A stretch of 64,000 nucleotides of DNA from Haloarcula halobia (GCF_029338255.1 NZ_CP119787.1:372001-436000), one strand, 5' to 3'; shown: positions 1 through 8,296, counted from the stretch's first letter. The notes: generated from the letters alone by a model not told the origin. Numbers and translations are program-made.

Positions 1-250
1 CGACGGTGACCCGGCCGTTCCCCCAGAGCACCACGATGGCGCCGTGTGTCGCGAACTCGACCTTTATTCGGTCGCCCTCGCCGTCCTGGCGGAAGATGCT
101 GTCCAGGCCGTCGGGGTCGATGGTGTCGTAGAGGACACAGTCGTCCCGGGAGATGTCCCTGCCCTTTGCCTCCGAGAGCGCTGAAACGATGGCCGTACTC
201 AGCGATTCGTTCTCTTCGACGGGGCGTCTGACGACGGATTCCGTGTTCAC
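1..250 (-). CDS. HalOD1 output-domain protein, C-terminus missing (runs off window)
   Basis: Reading leftward from a GTG at 248-250 gives about 83 residues before the window edge. The stretch CVLYDTIDPDGLDSIF followed by a V-V-L-W-G-N-G-R-V-T-V end matches the short haloarchaeal output domain HalOD1, usually about 80-100 residues and found alone or at the end of haloarchaeal signalling proteins. Its biochemical role is not established. An AT-rich TATA-like stretch (cttatttatcc, about 287-297) lies upstream. The gene belongs to the host chromosome, just outside the integrated element. Confidence 0.75.
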   Translation of the reverse strand, partial: MNTESVVRRPVEENESLSTAIVSALSEAKGRDISRDDCVLYDTIDPDGLDSIFRQDGEGDRIKVEFATHGAIVVLWGNGRVTV

Positions 251-326
251 GTGACGGGGTATGTAAGGTGGGAAGAAAGTATTGATGCCTTATTTATCCG
301 ACGGAGCCGGGTCGACGACGGCGGCG

Positions 327-397
327 AGGGTTCGAGACGGAATCGAACCCTGTGAGGACGCCGTTCGCATGGCGGTTCTCGCTCCCCTCAAACCGCC
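327..397. other. Two hairpins in host intergenic DNA left of the attachment site
   Basis: A perfect 9-bp inverted repeat (agggttcga / tcgaaccct, 327-351, 7-base loop) is followed by a 7-bp one (ggcggtt / aaccgcc, 371-397). They lie between the HalOD1 gene and the tRNA-Gln 3' half. They could end transcription of the tRNA, which reads leftward towards them. They do not fold as a tRNA. Confidence 0.4.
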
Positions 398-507
398 CAT
401 TCGCCGCGCGCGACTGGCAGGGTTCGAATCTTCTGTTCACTACGGCACCCGCTCACGGAATGCGAGCACACGCGAGGCGGTGCTCGCCGGGTGGTTCGCG
501 GAAGAAG

Positions 508-554
508 TAGTCCCAGAAGGATTCGAACCTTCGTCGAAGCCCCCAGAAGGCTTC
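508..554 (-). pseudogene. tRNA-Gln(CUG), 3' half of the host gene split by integration
   Basis: On the reverse strand this reads as the anticodon arm (stem AAGCC/GGCTT, loop TTCTGGG, anticodon CUG), a T arm (GAAGG/CCTTC around TTCGAAT) and a 3' acceptor strand TGGGACT with discriminator A. No 5' half is present here; the upstream sequence belongs to the integrated element. Joined at the shared 16-bp core to the piece at 19293-19334, it gives a complete 73-nt tRNA with a fully paired acceptor stem (AGTCCCA/TGGGACT). The two pieces are therefore one gene interrupted by the element. Confidence 0.9.
539..554 (-). repeat. attL core, 16-bp direct repeat
   Basis: The sequence gcccccagaaggcttc is present here and again at 19293-19308, in the same orientation. 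It covers the anticodon stem-loop of tRNA-Gln(CUG). The bases just outside differ (a and t here, t and a at the right copy). This is the crossover region of a tyrosine-recombinase integration event. Confidence 0.9.
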
Positions 555-562
555 TGCCCATA

Positions 563-580
563 CCCGACCATATTTGCTAG
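563..580 (+). repeat. Element-end repeat, copy 1 (candidate integrase arm site)
   Basis: cccgaccatatttgctag starts nine bases inside the left core. Related sequences occur near the right end at 19115-19132 and 19181-19198, all in the same orientation. Short direct repeats beside the core are typical of the arm-type sites bound by tyrosine integrases. They could instead be TATA regions of leftward promoters, because their complement contains CAAATA. Confidence 0.5.
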
Positions 581-682
581 TGTTTGTAAAAATATTCATC
601 ATTAAACGGCTTCTCCGACACCCCTTAATACCATATTACTGAATCAATTCGGAAAAAGAAACACGAGCACAATTGCTGAGTT

Positions 683-928
683 TCACTCCCGAGAAGCTTC
701 GATGACTTCCGGCGATATGTCGAGCATCATCTCGGCCTTTGAGCCGAGCCTGTAGATGGCCGCCTGTTTACTTTCTCGGCGTAACCAGCCCTTGTCCTGC
801 ATTTCTCGCAAGGTGCGCCTCACCGTGTGTCTCTGCTCCTCTTCGAACGGCAGGTCGCTTATCTTGAACTGCCCACGGTTGGCGACCTCCATCAAAGCCG
901 CATCCCAAACGTCGTCTCTCAGGGTCAT
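683..928 (-). CDS. Small winged-helix DNA-binding protein (left copy)
   Basis: This 81-residue protein starts MTLRDDVWDA; six extra in-frame residues are possible upstream (to 946). It shares the pattern F-x-I-S-D-L-P-F, then Q-R-x-T-V-R-R-T-L-R-E-M and W-L-x-R-E-S, with the protein at 17365-17610 at the other end of the element. The spacing fits a winged helix, with TVRRTLREM as the recognition helix. It lies 33 bp after the integrase stop and probably shares its transcript, so a role as integrase regulator or directionality factor is plausible (inference). Confidence 0.75.
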   Translation of the reverse strand: MTLRDDVWDAALMEVANRGQFKISDLPFEEEQRHTVRRTLREMQDKGWLRRESKQAAIYRLGSKAEMMLDISPEVIEASRE

Positions 929-961
929 ATTTTCGCCCCCGGGCACGCCGCGAGTGTGGTG

Positions 962-2170
962 TTACTGGGAAGTCCCATTAAGTGCCTCCAGACTCCGCTT
1001 GATAGCCTCGGTATCATTCTGCACGTAGCGACGTGCTGTTTCCACATTATTGATGCGAAGCTGTGTCATCACCGCTGAGAGCCCCTCGGTATTCCCAATT
1101 ACGGTTCCGGTTCCCCTGCGTATCATGTAGAAGCCGGTCTCTCGATTGGTGGTATCGATGCCTGCCTCTTGCATCAGTCGCCCCATAACACCCTTCTCAC
1201 CGCCGAGAGAGTCCGCCGAATACGGGTTGCCCTCGCGCGTGAGCCACATCTCGTCCCGCCCATCGTACATCTCGATGGAGTTACGCTCCTTGAGCCAGAG
1301 CTTGAGCAGGCGAACTGCCTCCTTTGAGAGGATGCACTTACGGTTATCCCCGCCTTCCTTGCTATCCTCCTCGGGATTTATCCCGATGTGACCCTCGTCG
1401 CCTCGGAGATTGAACCACGAGACCTTGGCATCCTCAATCTCGCAGGGGCGGAAGCCGAGGTCGAGCGCCGCGAAGGTCAGAGAGGGGATTTTATAGCTGT
1501 TTGCGCGCTCCCAATCCTCCTCTGTGAGGTCTAATACGGGCTTACGAAGCCTCTGGGCGAGGTGAGCCGCCCACTCCTGTTCTTTATCACCAGATTCCAT
1601 CTGTTCCCTGTCCGGTACAGCGTACGCTCGAAGTGCCGCAGACCTCACGTCTCGCAATTCAGTGGGCAGGAGGTAATCCGAAAAGCCCGTAACTTCCTCC
1701 TCAGCGATTTCTTGGTACACATCCTCGCTATCGGGAATCTCGTACTCGATGCCCCGACGTTTGAGGATAATGGCGACGTTGTTAATCGTCCGCCGGTCGG
1801 ATTTGAGCATGTTATCGCCCGGGGTGAGATGAGTCTTCCAGTATGCGTCGAGCATCTCTGGTTCGATAGCCGTGGTGAACCCGTACTCGTCCCACGCCCA
1901 CAGCAGGAACGTTTCAATACGGGACTTGATATTCCGCATACTCGCCTTCGAATAGCCCTTCGGCTTGACGTAGTTCGGCTTGCGGCCTCGGTCGAAGGCC
2001 CAGCGGAGGATGTCCATCATCCACTCTTCGTACATCTCCAGTTCGAGCGGAGCAAGCTGTTTCTTGATTTCTTCCCGCGTGTCCGGCACACCCATCTCCT
2101 CTCGCGTGTACTCTGGGATGTCTGTGTCTGACGAGTACGGCCCACCGATTGTCTGGTTGTCTGAACTCAT
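962..2170 (-). CDS. int: Tyrosine recombinase / integrase of the element
   Basis: This 402-residue protein has an N-terminal SAM-like core-binding region (about 40-140) and a C-terminal catalytic domain. Catalytic candidates are R241 in LDLGFRPCEIE, the Y348-x-x-R351 box in GFYMIRRGTG (where His is usual at the first position) and nucleophile Y382 in ETARRYVQ. It sits about 400 bp from the left core, as expected for the enzyme that integrates and excises the element. Three phased GCTATAG repeats lie directly upstream. The gene is intact, so integration did not split it as it does in SSV-type viruses. Confidence 0.88.
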   Translation of the reverse strand: MSSDNQTIGGPYSSDTDIPEYTREEMGVPDTREEIKKQLAPLELEMYEEWMMDILRWAFDRGRKPNYVKPKGYSKASMRNIKSRIETFLLWAWDEYGFTTAIEPEMLDAYWKTHLTPGDNMLKSDRRTINNVAIILKRRGIEYEIPDSEDVYQEIAEEEVTGFSDYLLPTELRDVRSAALRAYAVPDREQMESGDKEQEWAAHLAQRLRKPVLDLTEEDWERANSYKIPSLTFAALDLGFRPCEIEDAKVSWFNLRGDEGHIGINPEEDSKEGGDNRKCILSKEAVRLLKLWLKERNSIEMYDGRDEMWLTREGNPYSADSLGGEKGVMGRLMQEAGIDTTNRETGFYMIRRGTGTVIGNTEGLSAVMTQLRINNVETARRYVQNDTEAIKRSLEALNGTSQ

Positions 2171-2240
2171 TTGTCCTACGCTGTGCGAAGAAACCCGACC
2201 AAATAAGTTTACGTATTTTTCTCCGTATTCGGAAACAGGA

Positions 2241-2269
2241 GCTATAGGCTTGCTATAGCGCCGCTATAG
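2241..2269. promoter_or_regulatory. Three GCTATAG repeats with 11-bp period upstream of int
   Basis: GCTATAG occurs at 2241-2247, 2252-2258 and 2263-2269, an 11-bp spacing that puts all copies on one face of the helix. The int start is 71 bp away at 2170, and the divergent gene starts at 2403. A related gctatagctata lies at 8585-8596. This looks like an operator for control of int. Confidence 0.55.
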
Positions 2270-2402
2270 ATACAGTAGAAATAATCGATATAGGCACATT
2301 TGCTCAGATTGTTCGTCATGCGGGTTGCAGTTATCGGCGCGCCCGCGATGTTGTTACACCCTGACCCGGGTGTTCAAGTTGATTGCCTGATTCTGGGGAA
2401 AT

Positions 2403-2768
2403 ATGCCTGAGTACAGTGAATCAGACCTCCCCTCGGAGACACTCTCGATTAATAGCCGAACATGGCGGCGAGAGAAATTTGACCGTGATGGGTACCAGTG
2501 GATTCGCGAGATGGATGATGACGAATATGACTGGAATCCAGAGACGGATGACGTGTCTCTGGTTGGAACCGACACTCCGATTCGCGCAGTGAACCTGCAG
2601 TTCCTCGATGGAGAGTGGCACGTTGAAGGTGCGGAGACAGCCGGACCAGACTATCATCGTCCGGGATTCACCGAAACCATCAGTAGTGACTTCTCCGCGT
2701 CAGTCCCCGAGGGGTCAGAGGCCGAAGCATTTGAGAAGGTCAAAGAGTTCGCTCGTCGCCTTTCCTGA
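2403..2768 (+). CDS. Hypothetical acidic protein
   Basis: This 121-residue acidic protein starts MPEYSESDLPS. I do not recognise the family. A central region (IRAVNLQFLDGEWHVEGAE) looks like beta strands, and the C-terminal third looks like a helix (AEAFEKVKEFARRL). It contains no cysteine cluster and no membrane segment. It is divergent from int and convergent with the EVE-like gene. Conventional acidic composition and an uninterrupted frame support it as a real gene. Confidence 0.6.
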   Translation: MPEYSESDLPSETLSINSRTWRREKFDRDGYQWIREMDDDEYDWNPETDDVSLVGTDTPIRAVNLQFLDGEWHVEGAETAGPDYHRPGFTETISSDFSASVPEGSEAEAFEKVKEFARRLS

Positions 2769-2802
2769 CTCTGATTCACGGGAGCGAGGGTCCAGAATCC
2801 CC

Positions 2803-3231
2803 TCAGTCGTTGAATTCGACGCCTGCTGAGTCGAGTATCAGTTGAAAGTCCTCCTCGCATATCTGGTGGATACTGTGCTGAGGGACTCCAGTCAATCCGG
2901 GTCTATCGCAAAGGAATGAAATCTCGTCCTTGAGCCCAGAGTCTCCAATTCCCTTCAGGATGACTGGCGGTTCAAATGCAGTATAGTTCGTAATATGCGC
3001 GAAGTAATCAGTCGTCACGCCCGACCCGTTCCCGGATTCTCGCTTGTCTATGTGTGATATTTCACCCGCGCCGAACAGTTCGTATTGTCCGACCCGGTAG
3101 TACACGAACCTATCGCCCGCAGTCAATTGCTGGGCCCCGGGGGTATTCCCCCGATAATGGTACACCTCTCCAACCTCGTCATTATAATTGCTCCCGTCAG
3201 TTCCCTTCTGATTGAGCCAGTAGTACGCCAT
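2803..3231 (-). CDS. EVE/PUA-like domain protein in the restriction cluster
   Basis: This 142-residue protein starts MAYYWLNQKG, and that start fits EVE proteins, which commonly begin with a [YW]W-x-N motif. The blocks LTAGDRFVYYRVGQYELFGAGEIS and VTTDYFAHITNYTAFEPPV resemble the EVE/PUA-like fold, which binds modified bases such as 5-methylcytosine and is often built into modification-dependent restriction. The start codon is one base after the stop of the glycosylase gene at 3233-3997, so the two are probably co-transcribed. No nuclease motif is seen. A role in reading m5C or its deamination product is inference. Confidence 0.55.
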   Translation of the reverse strand: MAYYWLNQKGTDGSNYNDEVGEVYHYRGNTPGAQQLTAGDRFVYYRVGQYELFGAGEISHIDKRESGNGSGVTTDYFAHITNYTAFEPPVILKGIGDSGLKDEISFLCDRPGLTGVPQHSIHQICEEDFQLILDSAGVEFND

Positions 3232-3232
3232 G

Positions 3233-3997
3233 TCAAGCAAGCTTTCCCGAATAGTAGTGACAGGCCTTGTTAATAGGACACGCTTCGCAACTCGGGTCGT
3301 TCGGAGTACAGACCAGCGCTCCCAAATCCAGTATTGCAAGGTTGAACGCTCGGGCAAGTGCGGGTTCAGATGGGACGAGGGCATCCAGAAGTGCGTACAC
3401 TTCATCGCTCTTGTGGGGTTGATTCGGCATGTCGTATCCCAGAACTCGACTTAACACGCGTGCGAAGTTGGAGTCTACGAGAGCGAGAGCCTCTCCTCGT
3501 GCAAAAATTTGGACGGCCCGCGCGGTGTAGTCACCAACTCGCCACGGTTCCTTCAGAGCATCAATTGACTCTGGTACCTCTCCACCGTGGTCATTACAAA
3601 TCATCTCCACCGTTTCGTTGAGCGTTCGAACACGGTGATTCACGAACCCCAGAGACCGAATTGTCTCGCGAACGGTATCTTCCGGGGCGGCGTGAAGGTC
3701 CTGAGGCGTGTTGAATTGCTCGAAGAATTGGTCATAGATGGCATCAACGGCATCGGCTCTTGTGCGCTGTAACAGTATTTCCGTGGCATATATCGCCCAC
3801 GGGTCTGTCGTCTCCCGCCACGGGTACTGACGCCCGTGCTCCTCAAGCCATTCTAACAGGGTAGGGATAGAGGAAACGAACTGGCGGACCCGAGTAGAGG
3901 CGTCGTCGATACCTGCCCCGGATGCGACATCGATGGCCGCACCCACATCAACCACCTCGAAGATTTCGTCTTCAGAGACCTGTGTTCGTCCGAGCAT
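3233..3997 (-). CDS. HhH-GPD DNA glycosylase, thymine-mismatch (Mig.MthI/MutY-like) type
   Basis: This 254-residue protein contains the helix-hairpin-helix/GPD region WRVGDYTARAVQIF then VDSNFARVLSRVLG, with catalytic-type Asp175 and Tyr157. Cys230, 237, 240 and 246 form the C-x6-C-x2-C-x5-C motif of a 4Fe-4S cluster. Tyr, rather than Lys (EndoIII) or Ser (bacterial MutY), before the TA pair is shared with Mig.MthI, a plasmid thymine glycosylase encoded beside an m5C methyltransferase. Here the gene is divergent from an m5C methyltransferase (90 bp apart). The likely job is removing T from T:G mismatches made when methylated cytosines deaminate. Confidence 0.8.
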   Translation of the reverse strand: MLGRTQVSEDEIFEVVDVGAAIDVASGAGIDDASTRVRQFVSSIPTLLEWLEEHGRQYPWRETTDPWAIYATEILLQRTRADAVDAIYDQFFEQFNTPQDLHAAPEDTVRETIRSLGFVNHRVRTLNETVEMICNDHGGEVPESIDALKEPWRVGDYTARAVQIFARGEALALVDSNFARVLSRVLGYDMPNQPHKSDEVYALLDALVPSEPALARAFNLAILDLGALVCTPNDPSCEACPINKACHYYSGKLA

Positions 3998-4087
3998 TCG
4001 TGATTGAGTTGTCCCTCCCCTATGATGAATTCTCCGCAGATTGCGGACCGTTAAGTAGGATGAAGCAACATGCAGTGATAGAACACG

Positions 4088-5401
4088 ATGACGGAACTGA
4101 CAGCGATTGACCTTTTCTGTGGTGCTGGTGGCCTATCGCAAGGGCTGGAAGATGCCGGGTATGAGGTCATCTGGGCCCTTGACCATGAAGAGAACACCAA
4201 GCCGACCTTCGACGAGAATCACGGCTGTGAAATGGAGGTCGGGGACATCCGTGAGACCGAGCCCCCGGACCTTGGTCTTGAGCAGGGTGAGCTAGACCTC
4301 GTTGCTGGTGGGCCTCCTTGTCCTACGTTCTCCTTGGTTGGTCGGTCGAAGATTAATTCGCTTGAGGGTCAGAATACGAAGACGGACGACCGACACGCGC
4401 TCTACGAGGATTTCCTTCGCTTTGTCTCTCACTACGAGCCAAAGGCGTTTATTATGGAGAACGTCGAGGGGATGCTGTCTGCGACAAATGAGGATGGTGA
4501 ACAGGTTGTTGATGTTATCCTTGAGCAAATGCGGGACCTCGGTTACGAGGCAGACGCACAACTGCTAGATGCCGCCGACTACGGAGTTCCCCAGCACCGA
4601 AAGCGTCTGTTCTTTATCGGAAACCGAATTGGAGCCGAGAATCCCGACATGACCGAGTGGGAGACTCACCGCGAGCCCCGCAACGAGGAAGAGAAGAAAA
4701 TTAAATACAAGCGCGACCCGGAGGCTCTCGCCGACGAGGACCAGAGTACTCTCGGTGGTTTCGCTGAGGACGAGGAGGAAGATGAGTTCCCTACGTTCAA
4801 GAAGAATATTAGCAAGGAACCGTGGAATACGGTTGCTGACGCCATTCTTGACCTGCCTCCTGTCTCTCCAAGTGGGGAGACGCCACCGACAAAAGCAGAA
4901 GAATACGAACTTGGTCCAGTATCGGAGTATCAGTACTGGGTGCGTGACATCCCCGAGGACAAAGAGTGGGACGAGATGCCACTTCTCAATCACGAGTGTC
5001 GAGGGCACAATATGCGTGACCTGACGCTGTACAAACTGCTCGGAGAGGGTACCTCGTATATAATTGGAGATATTCCCGAAGAACACCAGCCGTACCGGTC
5101 AGATATATTCCCGGACAAGTTGAAAAAGCAGAACCCGAAAGAACCCTCGACGACCATCGTGGCCCATTTGTACAAAGATGGCCACATGTTTATCCATCCG
5201 AACGAAGCGCGCTCGTTCACGGTTCGCGAGGCGGCTCGGTGCCAGTCATTTAAGGACTCATTCGAATTCCCCGGAGCACGTACACATGCGTTCAAACAGG
5301 TTGGTAACGCAGTCCCGCCACTTCTCGCGCAGGCTCTTGGTACAGCGGTCAGAACTGAGGTATTCGACAGTCCAATCAAACAGCCGCAGAAGGCTGATTA
5401 G
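4088..5401 (+). CDS. DNA (cytosine-5) methyltransferase of a type II R-M system
   Basis: This 437-residue protein has the canonical m5C motifs in order: DLFCGAGG at 8-15 (AdoMet), GGPPCPTFS with the catalytic Cys at about residue 78, MENVEG (ENV at 124-126), QHRKR at 169-173 and GNAVPP near the C-terminus. The target-recognition region between motifs VIII and IX (about 180-330) has a long acidic insert around DEDQSTLGGFAEDEEEDE. It transfers a methyl group from AdoMet to C5 of cytosine in a specific site that I cannot predict. The restriction gene follows tail to tail, overlapping by four bases. Confidence 0.93.
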   Translation: MTELTAIDLFCGAGGLSQGLEDAGYEVIWALDHEENTKPTFDENHGCEMEVGDIRETEPPDLGLEQGELDLVAGGPPCPTFSLVGRSKINSLEGQNTKTDDRHALYEDFLRFVSHYEPKAFIMENVEGMLSATNEDGEQVVDVILEQMRDLGYEADAQLLDAADYGVPQHRKRLFFIGNRIGAENPDMTEWETHREPRNEEEKKIKYKRDPEALADEDQSTLGGFAEDEEEDEFPTFKKNISKEPWNTVADAILDLPPVSPSGETPPTKAEEYELGPVSEYQYWVRDIPEDKEWDEMPLLNHECRGHNMRDLTLYKLLGEGTSYIIGDIPEEHQPYRSDIFPDKLKKQNPKEPSTTIVAHLYKDGHMFIHPNEARSFTVREAARCQSFKDSFEFPGARTHAFKQVGNAVPPLLAQALGTAVRTEVFDSPIKQPQKAD

Positions 5402-6471
5402 TCCGCCGTCGCTTCTTCCGACAACCGACATCCCGCGAACTCTGCAACATCGCTCAAGAATTCGTCCGCCGGTCGAAGTGCGTACGTTAGTTCATCATCG
5501 TCGCTGTATCGTTCCCACACAAACGAATCCCGGGGCACGTAGATACGCCCACCGTCGTCTGCGATAATCTGGAGTTTTTCGCGGCTGATGTCTGCCATCA
5601 TCAGGGATACGAACCAGACCTCATCGGCTCCGATTTCGGACTGACGAGCGAGCGACTGTTTGAACCGTTCGCGGAGCGTCCGCTTGCAACTGAATCCGAT
5701 GGTCGCGTCCGGCCCATCCACGATGTTATCGACTTCGAGGTCCCCGAAATGCTCCGGCACGCCAGTTGCAGGAATTCCGAAACGGCTGAAGACGCGCTGG
5801 AGACCTGTTTCAAGGACGTTGCCTGCCGTTGCCGTCCGACTTTGACCTGCTCTCCGTTCGTATTCTTGTATTATTCCTGATACTATTCGGATAACATCAG
5901 TTTCGCTCCAGTCTGGGTCGTTCTGAAGGTCGTCGAACAACTCACGAAGATACCTGATGAGCACTGCTCGCTGTGCCCCAAGCTGATATGCCTCGCCGTC
6001 CACGTCAACGTCAAACATCGCGTCGAAGGCTTTCGTCGCGTCTATCGTGCCATCTTCGCCTTCCAGAGTATCATCAACAATCTCGTGGATTTCATTTTTC
6101 CCGAAGGAGGGCGTCGTCTTCATTATACGACTCGTTCGAACGACCGCCCGTGCCGCGATGACGAATTCTTCCACGTCCTCACGGTCATCGATACGGTGAA
6201 GGATACGCTCGGTCATGTCCTCCGTCTGGCGGTACTTCTTGCTGATGTCGCCACCGTAGAGCTTGTTAATGGAGTTTCGGATGTGGTCTCGAAGAGTCTC
6301 TTTGAGCGAGTCTACGTCCGCCCCTGCATCTAATTCGTCGGAGAGCTTGTCGGAGAGTTCCTCCAAGGCGTCTGCTTCGTTAGTCGCGTACCCGGAGAAC
6401 CGCGAGGCAACGAGGTCGCGAGCAAACCAGTATGTCTTGTACTCGGCTGGATTCAACTCATCGTCGTCCAT
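5398..6471 (-). CDS. Type II restriction endonuclease candidate, PD-(D/E)XK (EcoRII/PspGI-like)
   Basis: From MDDDELNPAEY the protein has 357 residues; two in-frame Met codons upstream are less likely. The C-terminal half carries a PD-(D/E)XK arrangement: E221 in NVLETGLQRVF, D244/D248 in FGDLEVDN and K263 in IGFSCKRTLRERFKQ. The CK-x-T-x-x-E-R-x-x-Q run resembles EcoRII and PspGI enzymes. The helical N-terminal half (about 1-200) may bind DNA or act as an effector domain. Its TAA stop overlaps the methyltransferase TAG stop at 5398-5401. It should cut DNA unmethylated at the site modified by that enzyme; the cognate pairing is inferred from position. Confidence 0.72.
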   Translation of the reverse strand: MDDDELNPAEYKTYWFARDLVASRFSGYATNEADALEELSDKLSDELDAGADVDSLKETLRDHIRNSINKLYGGDISKKYRQTEDMTERILHRIDDREDVEEFVIAARAVVRTSRIMKTTPSFGKNEIHEIVDDTLEGEDGTIDATKAFDAMFDVDVDGEAYQLGAQRAVLIRYLRELFDDLQNDPDWSETDVIRIVSGIIQEYERRAGQSRTATAGNVLETGLQRVFSRFGIPATGVPEHFGDLEVDNIVDGPDATIGFSCKRTLRERFKQSLARQSEIGADEVWFVSLMMADISREKLQIIADDGGRIYVPRDSFVWERYSDDDELTYALRPADEFLSDVAEFAGCRLSEEATAD

Positions 6472-6714
6472 AGGGTGGTCCAGACATGTTGGGGTCCTAA
6501 ATCTATCCAAATCTGGATACATTAACGCGAAATCGCGTATATGTGGAAATTATCTATGCTGAGTCTTCTACCGGAGCTATGTGGGTTTCAAAACTCATCA
6601 GTCGGTTCACATCTGCTGGTCAGAAAGGCTCTCGACCTGAAATGAAGGGGTTCGGCTGGGGCCCCAAAATAAACCGAAACATCGTCGTGACAACTGCGCT
6701 GGCAGTGGTCTAAT

Positions 6715-7761
6715 TTAGCTTTCATGACCGACACTGAGGTCGCGTATCTCCCCTGTTTTCCGGTAGTGTTGCATATCCTCGGAAAACTCCTCATTCGAGC
6801 GCAAATGGAGTTTCCCGTTGGTCTTGTGTTCGTGGGCTTTCTTTCCTCCGTCTATGTCTGGAACCTGTTGAAGAGTTTTTGGCGGAACGTATGATGCGAT
6901 AGTTGATTTAGCCCATGCCGGGCTCTGCACCGTTCCCTCGAACATACAGTTGTTTACTTCGCTTGGGTCTTGGAAAAATGAGAACAGCACCCACGGAACA
7001 TTATTAGATACGGCACGGCTCGCGCGTTCGCGAGACGCCGCAGACTTGATTTCAACGTTCAATTGGTCAGTGGATGGATTAGCCCTGTAAACTATCGCAT
7101 CTGCATTATCATCGTCCGTATCGAACTCATCGCCTTCAGTAAATCCGTCTGCTACAAGACATCGACTACAGATTACCTCATTTGCGTTGCCAGCCATCGA
7201 TTTTGTTCCGTTGTTCATCGCGGTGACTCGACTGGGGAGTTCCTTCGCACAGATGTGTGCCGTCTCCTCCATCACTCCCTCGATGACATCGCTAAGGCCC
7301 TCTATTGTATCGGGGAATCCATCTTGGAGAGCACGTGACTGGAATTCACGAAGACTTGCTTCAGCATACCGTTCTTTCTCTCGGTCTCCCTCAGCAGTAC
7401 ATGCCTGTTGAACCTCGTTGAGGTTCTGGCTGTTTACTGAATCAACGCCTATAGATTGTGCGCAAAGGTCAACCCACACGTCTGATTTCGGGAACTGACC
7501 TGCAATATGCCAGAACAGGTCAGGATTCCACCTAAAGAGCGCCTTCACTTTTGATTTGAACGGCCCTTTCCCATAGGTGAGACCCCGGTCCTTTGCCAGT
7601 GTAAACGCGTAATCGAAGGAAAGTGGTTTATCTGATTCGTTGACCAGTTCAATAACTATTTTGTAATCATTATACACTCGTGAATCAACACTTTCTTTAT
7701 TTAGAGCATCAGCCAAGTCATCATCATCGGGGAGACTGAACTCTTCGGTATCTCCACTCAT
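6715..7761 (-). CDS. Second PD-(D/E)XK nuclease candidate
   Basis: This 348-residue protein has no firm family match. The C-terminal part shows E195 in GNANEVICSR, D221 in DNADAIVYR and E237-x-K239 in LNVEIKSAASRERA, then a conserved-looking core VPWVLFSFFQDPSEV. This order fits the PD-(D/E)XK fold of type II restriction enzymes. It lies upstream of and in the same direction as the nuclease at 5398-6471 (243 bp between), with no second methyltransferase nearby. It may be a second subunit, an accessory or modification-dependent nuclease, or an orphan restriction enzyme. Confidence 0.5.
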   Translation of the reverse strand: MSGDTEEFSLPDDDDLADALNKESVDSRVYNDYKIVIELVNESDKPLSFDYAFTLAKDRGLTYGKGPFKSKVKALFRWNPDLFWHIAGQFPKSDVWVDLCAQSIGVDSVNSQNLNEVQQACTAEGDREKERYAEASLREFQSRALQDGFPDTIEGLSDVIEGVMEETAHICAKELPSRVTAMNNGTKSMAGNANEVICSRCLVADGFTEGDEFDTDDDNADAIVYRANPSTDQLNVEIKSAASRERASRAVSNNVPWVLFSFFQDPSEVNNCMFEGTVQSPAWAKSTIASYVPPKTLQQVPDIDGGKKAHEHKTNGKLHLRSNEEFSEDMQHYRKTGEIRDLSVGHES

Positions 7762-8034
7762 GCGAGGCTGTTGAAGATGTCTCGTTCTGGGTGGATAGAC
7801 TGAGGACGAGACATCGAGCAGGTCGCGGAATCGCTCTGTCTTCTTTGATTGATGTCGTGAAGACGAATGACCGCATCATCAAATGATTGTGCCATGAGAA
7901 GGTCCAGACATGAGATGGTCCTATTTCTTTCGCATATATTGTAAGATAGAGAAGAGAAAATTTGCCAGTATTTCATCAGGCGTTAAGAAAGCCAATCGCA
8001 AGTATATTTGAAGATGTGTAGTCATCGTTTCGGT

Positions 8035-8265
8035 ATGACACGCTTCAACGCCGGAGACAGGGTACGAATAGATATTCCCGACAAGGACGACCCAGACCAT
8101 GAAAAATATCATGGAAGACAGGGCGAAGTCATCGAAATTTTCGAGGATGCGGCGAGCGATGTGACTGGTGACGAACGCGACAACTTGCTCTACAGGGTAG
8201 AATTCGACGGTGATGAAGAAATGGACTTCAGATGGCGCGACCTCCGTCCCCCGGAGGACACATGA
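8035..8265 (+). CDS. Small SH3-like (KOW/L21e-like) protein
   Basis: The 76-residue reading from MTRFNAGDRVRIDIPD is a compact beta protein: a G-D-R-V-R-I entry strand, H-x-x-Y-H-G-R-Q-G-E-V turn and L-Y-R-V-E-F-D-G-D strands ending in DFRWRDLRP. This matches SH3-like barrels such as KOW or ribosomal L21e-like folds. Nine extra residues upstream (from 8008) are possible, but the internal Met fits the domain start better. Function unknown; it is followed 31 bp later by another small gene on the same strand. Confidence 0.6.
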   Translation: MTRFNAGDRVRIDIPDKDDPDHEKYHGRQGEVIEIFEDAASDVTGDERDNLLYRVEFDGDEEMDFRWRDLRPPEDT

Positions 8266-8296
8266 TGTTTTGATTATTGCACTCGTTGGCAAAGAT

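Noticed and set aside
327-440. tRNA-like GGTTCGAATC sequences left of the split tRNA
   Set aside because: Only isolated T-loop-like strings and hairpins; no matching acceptor, D or anticodon arms on either strand.
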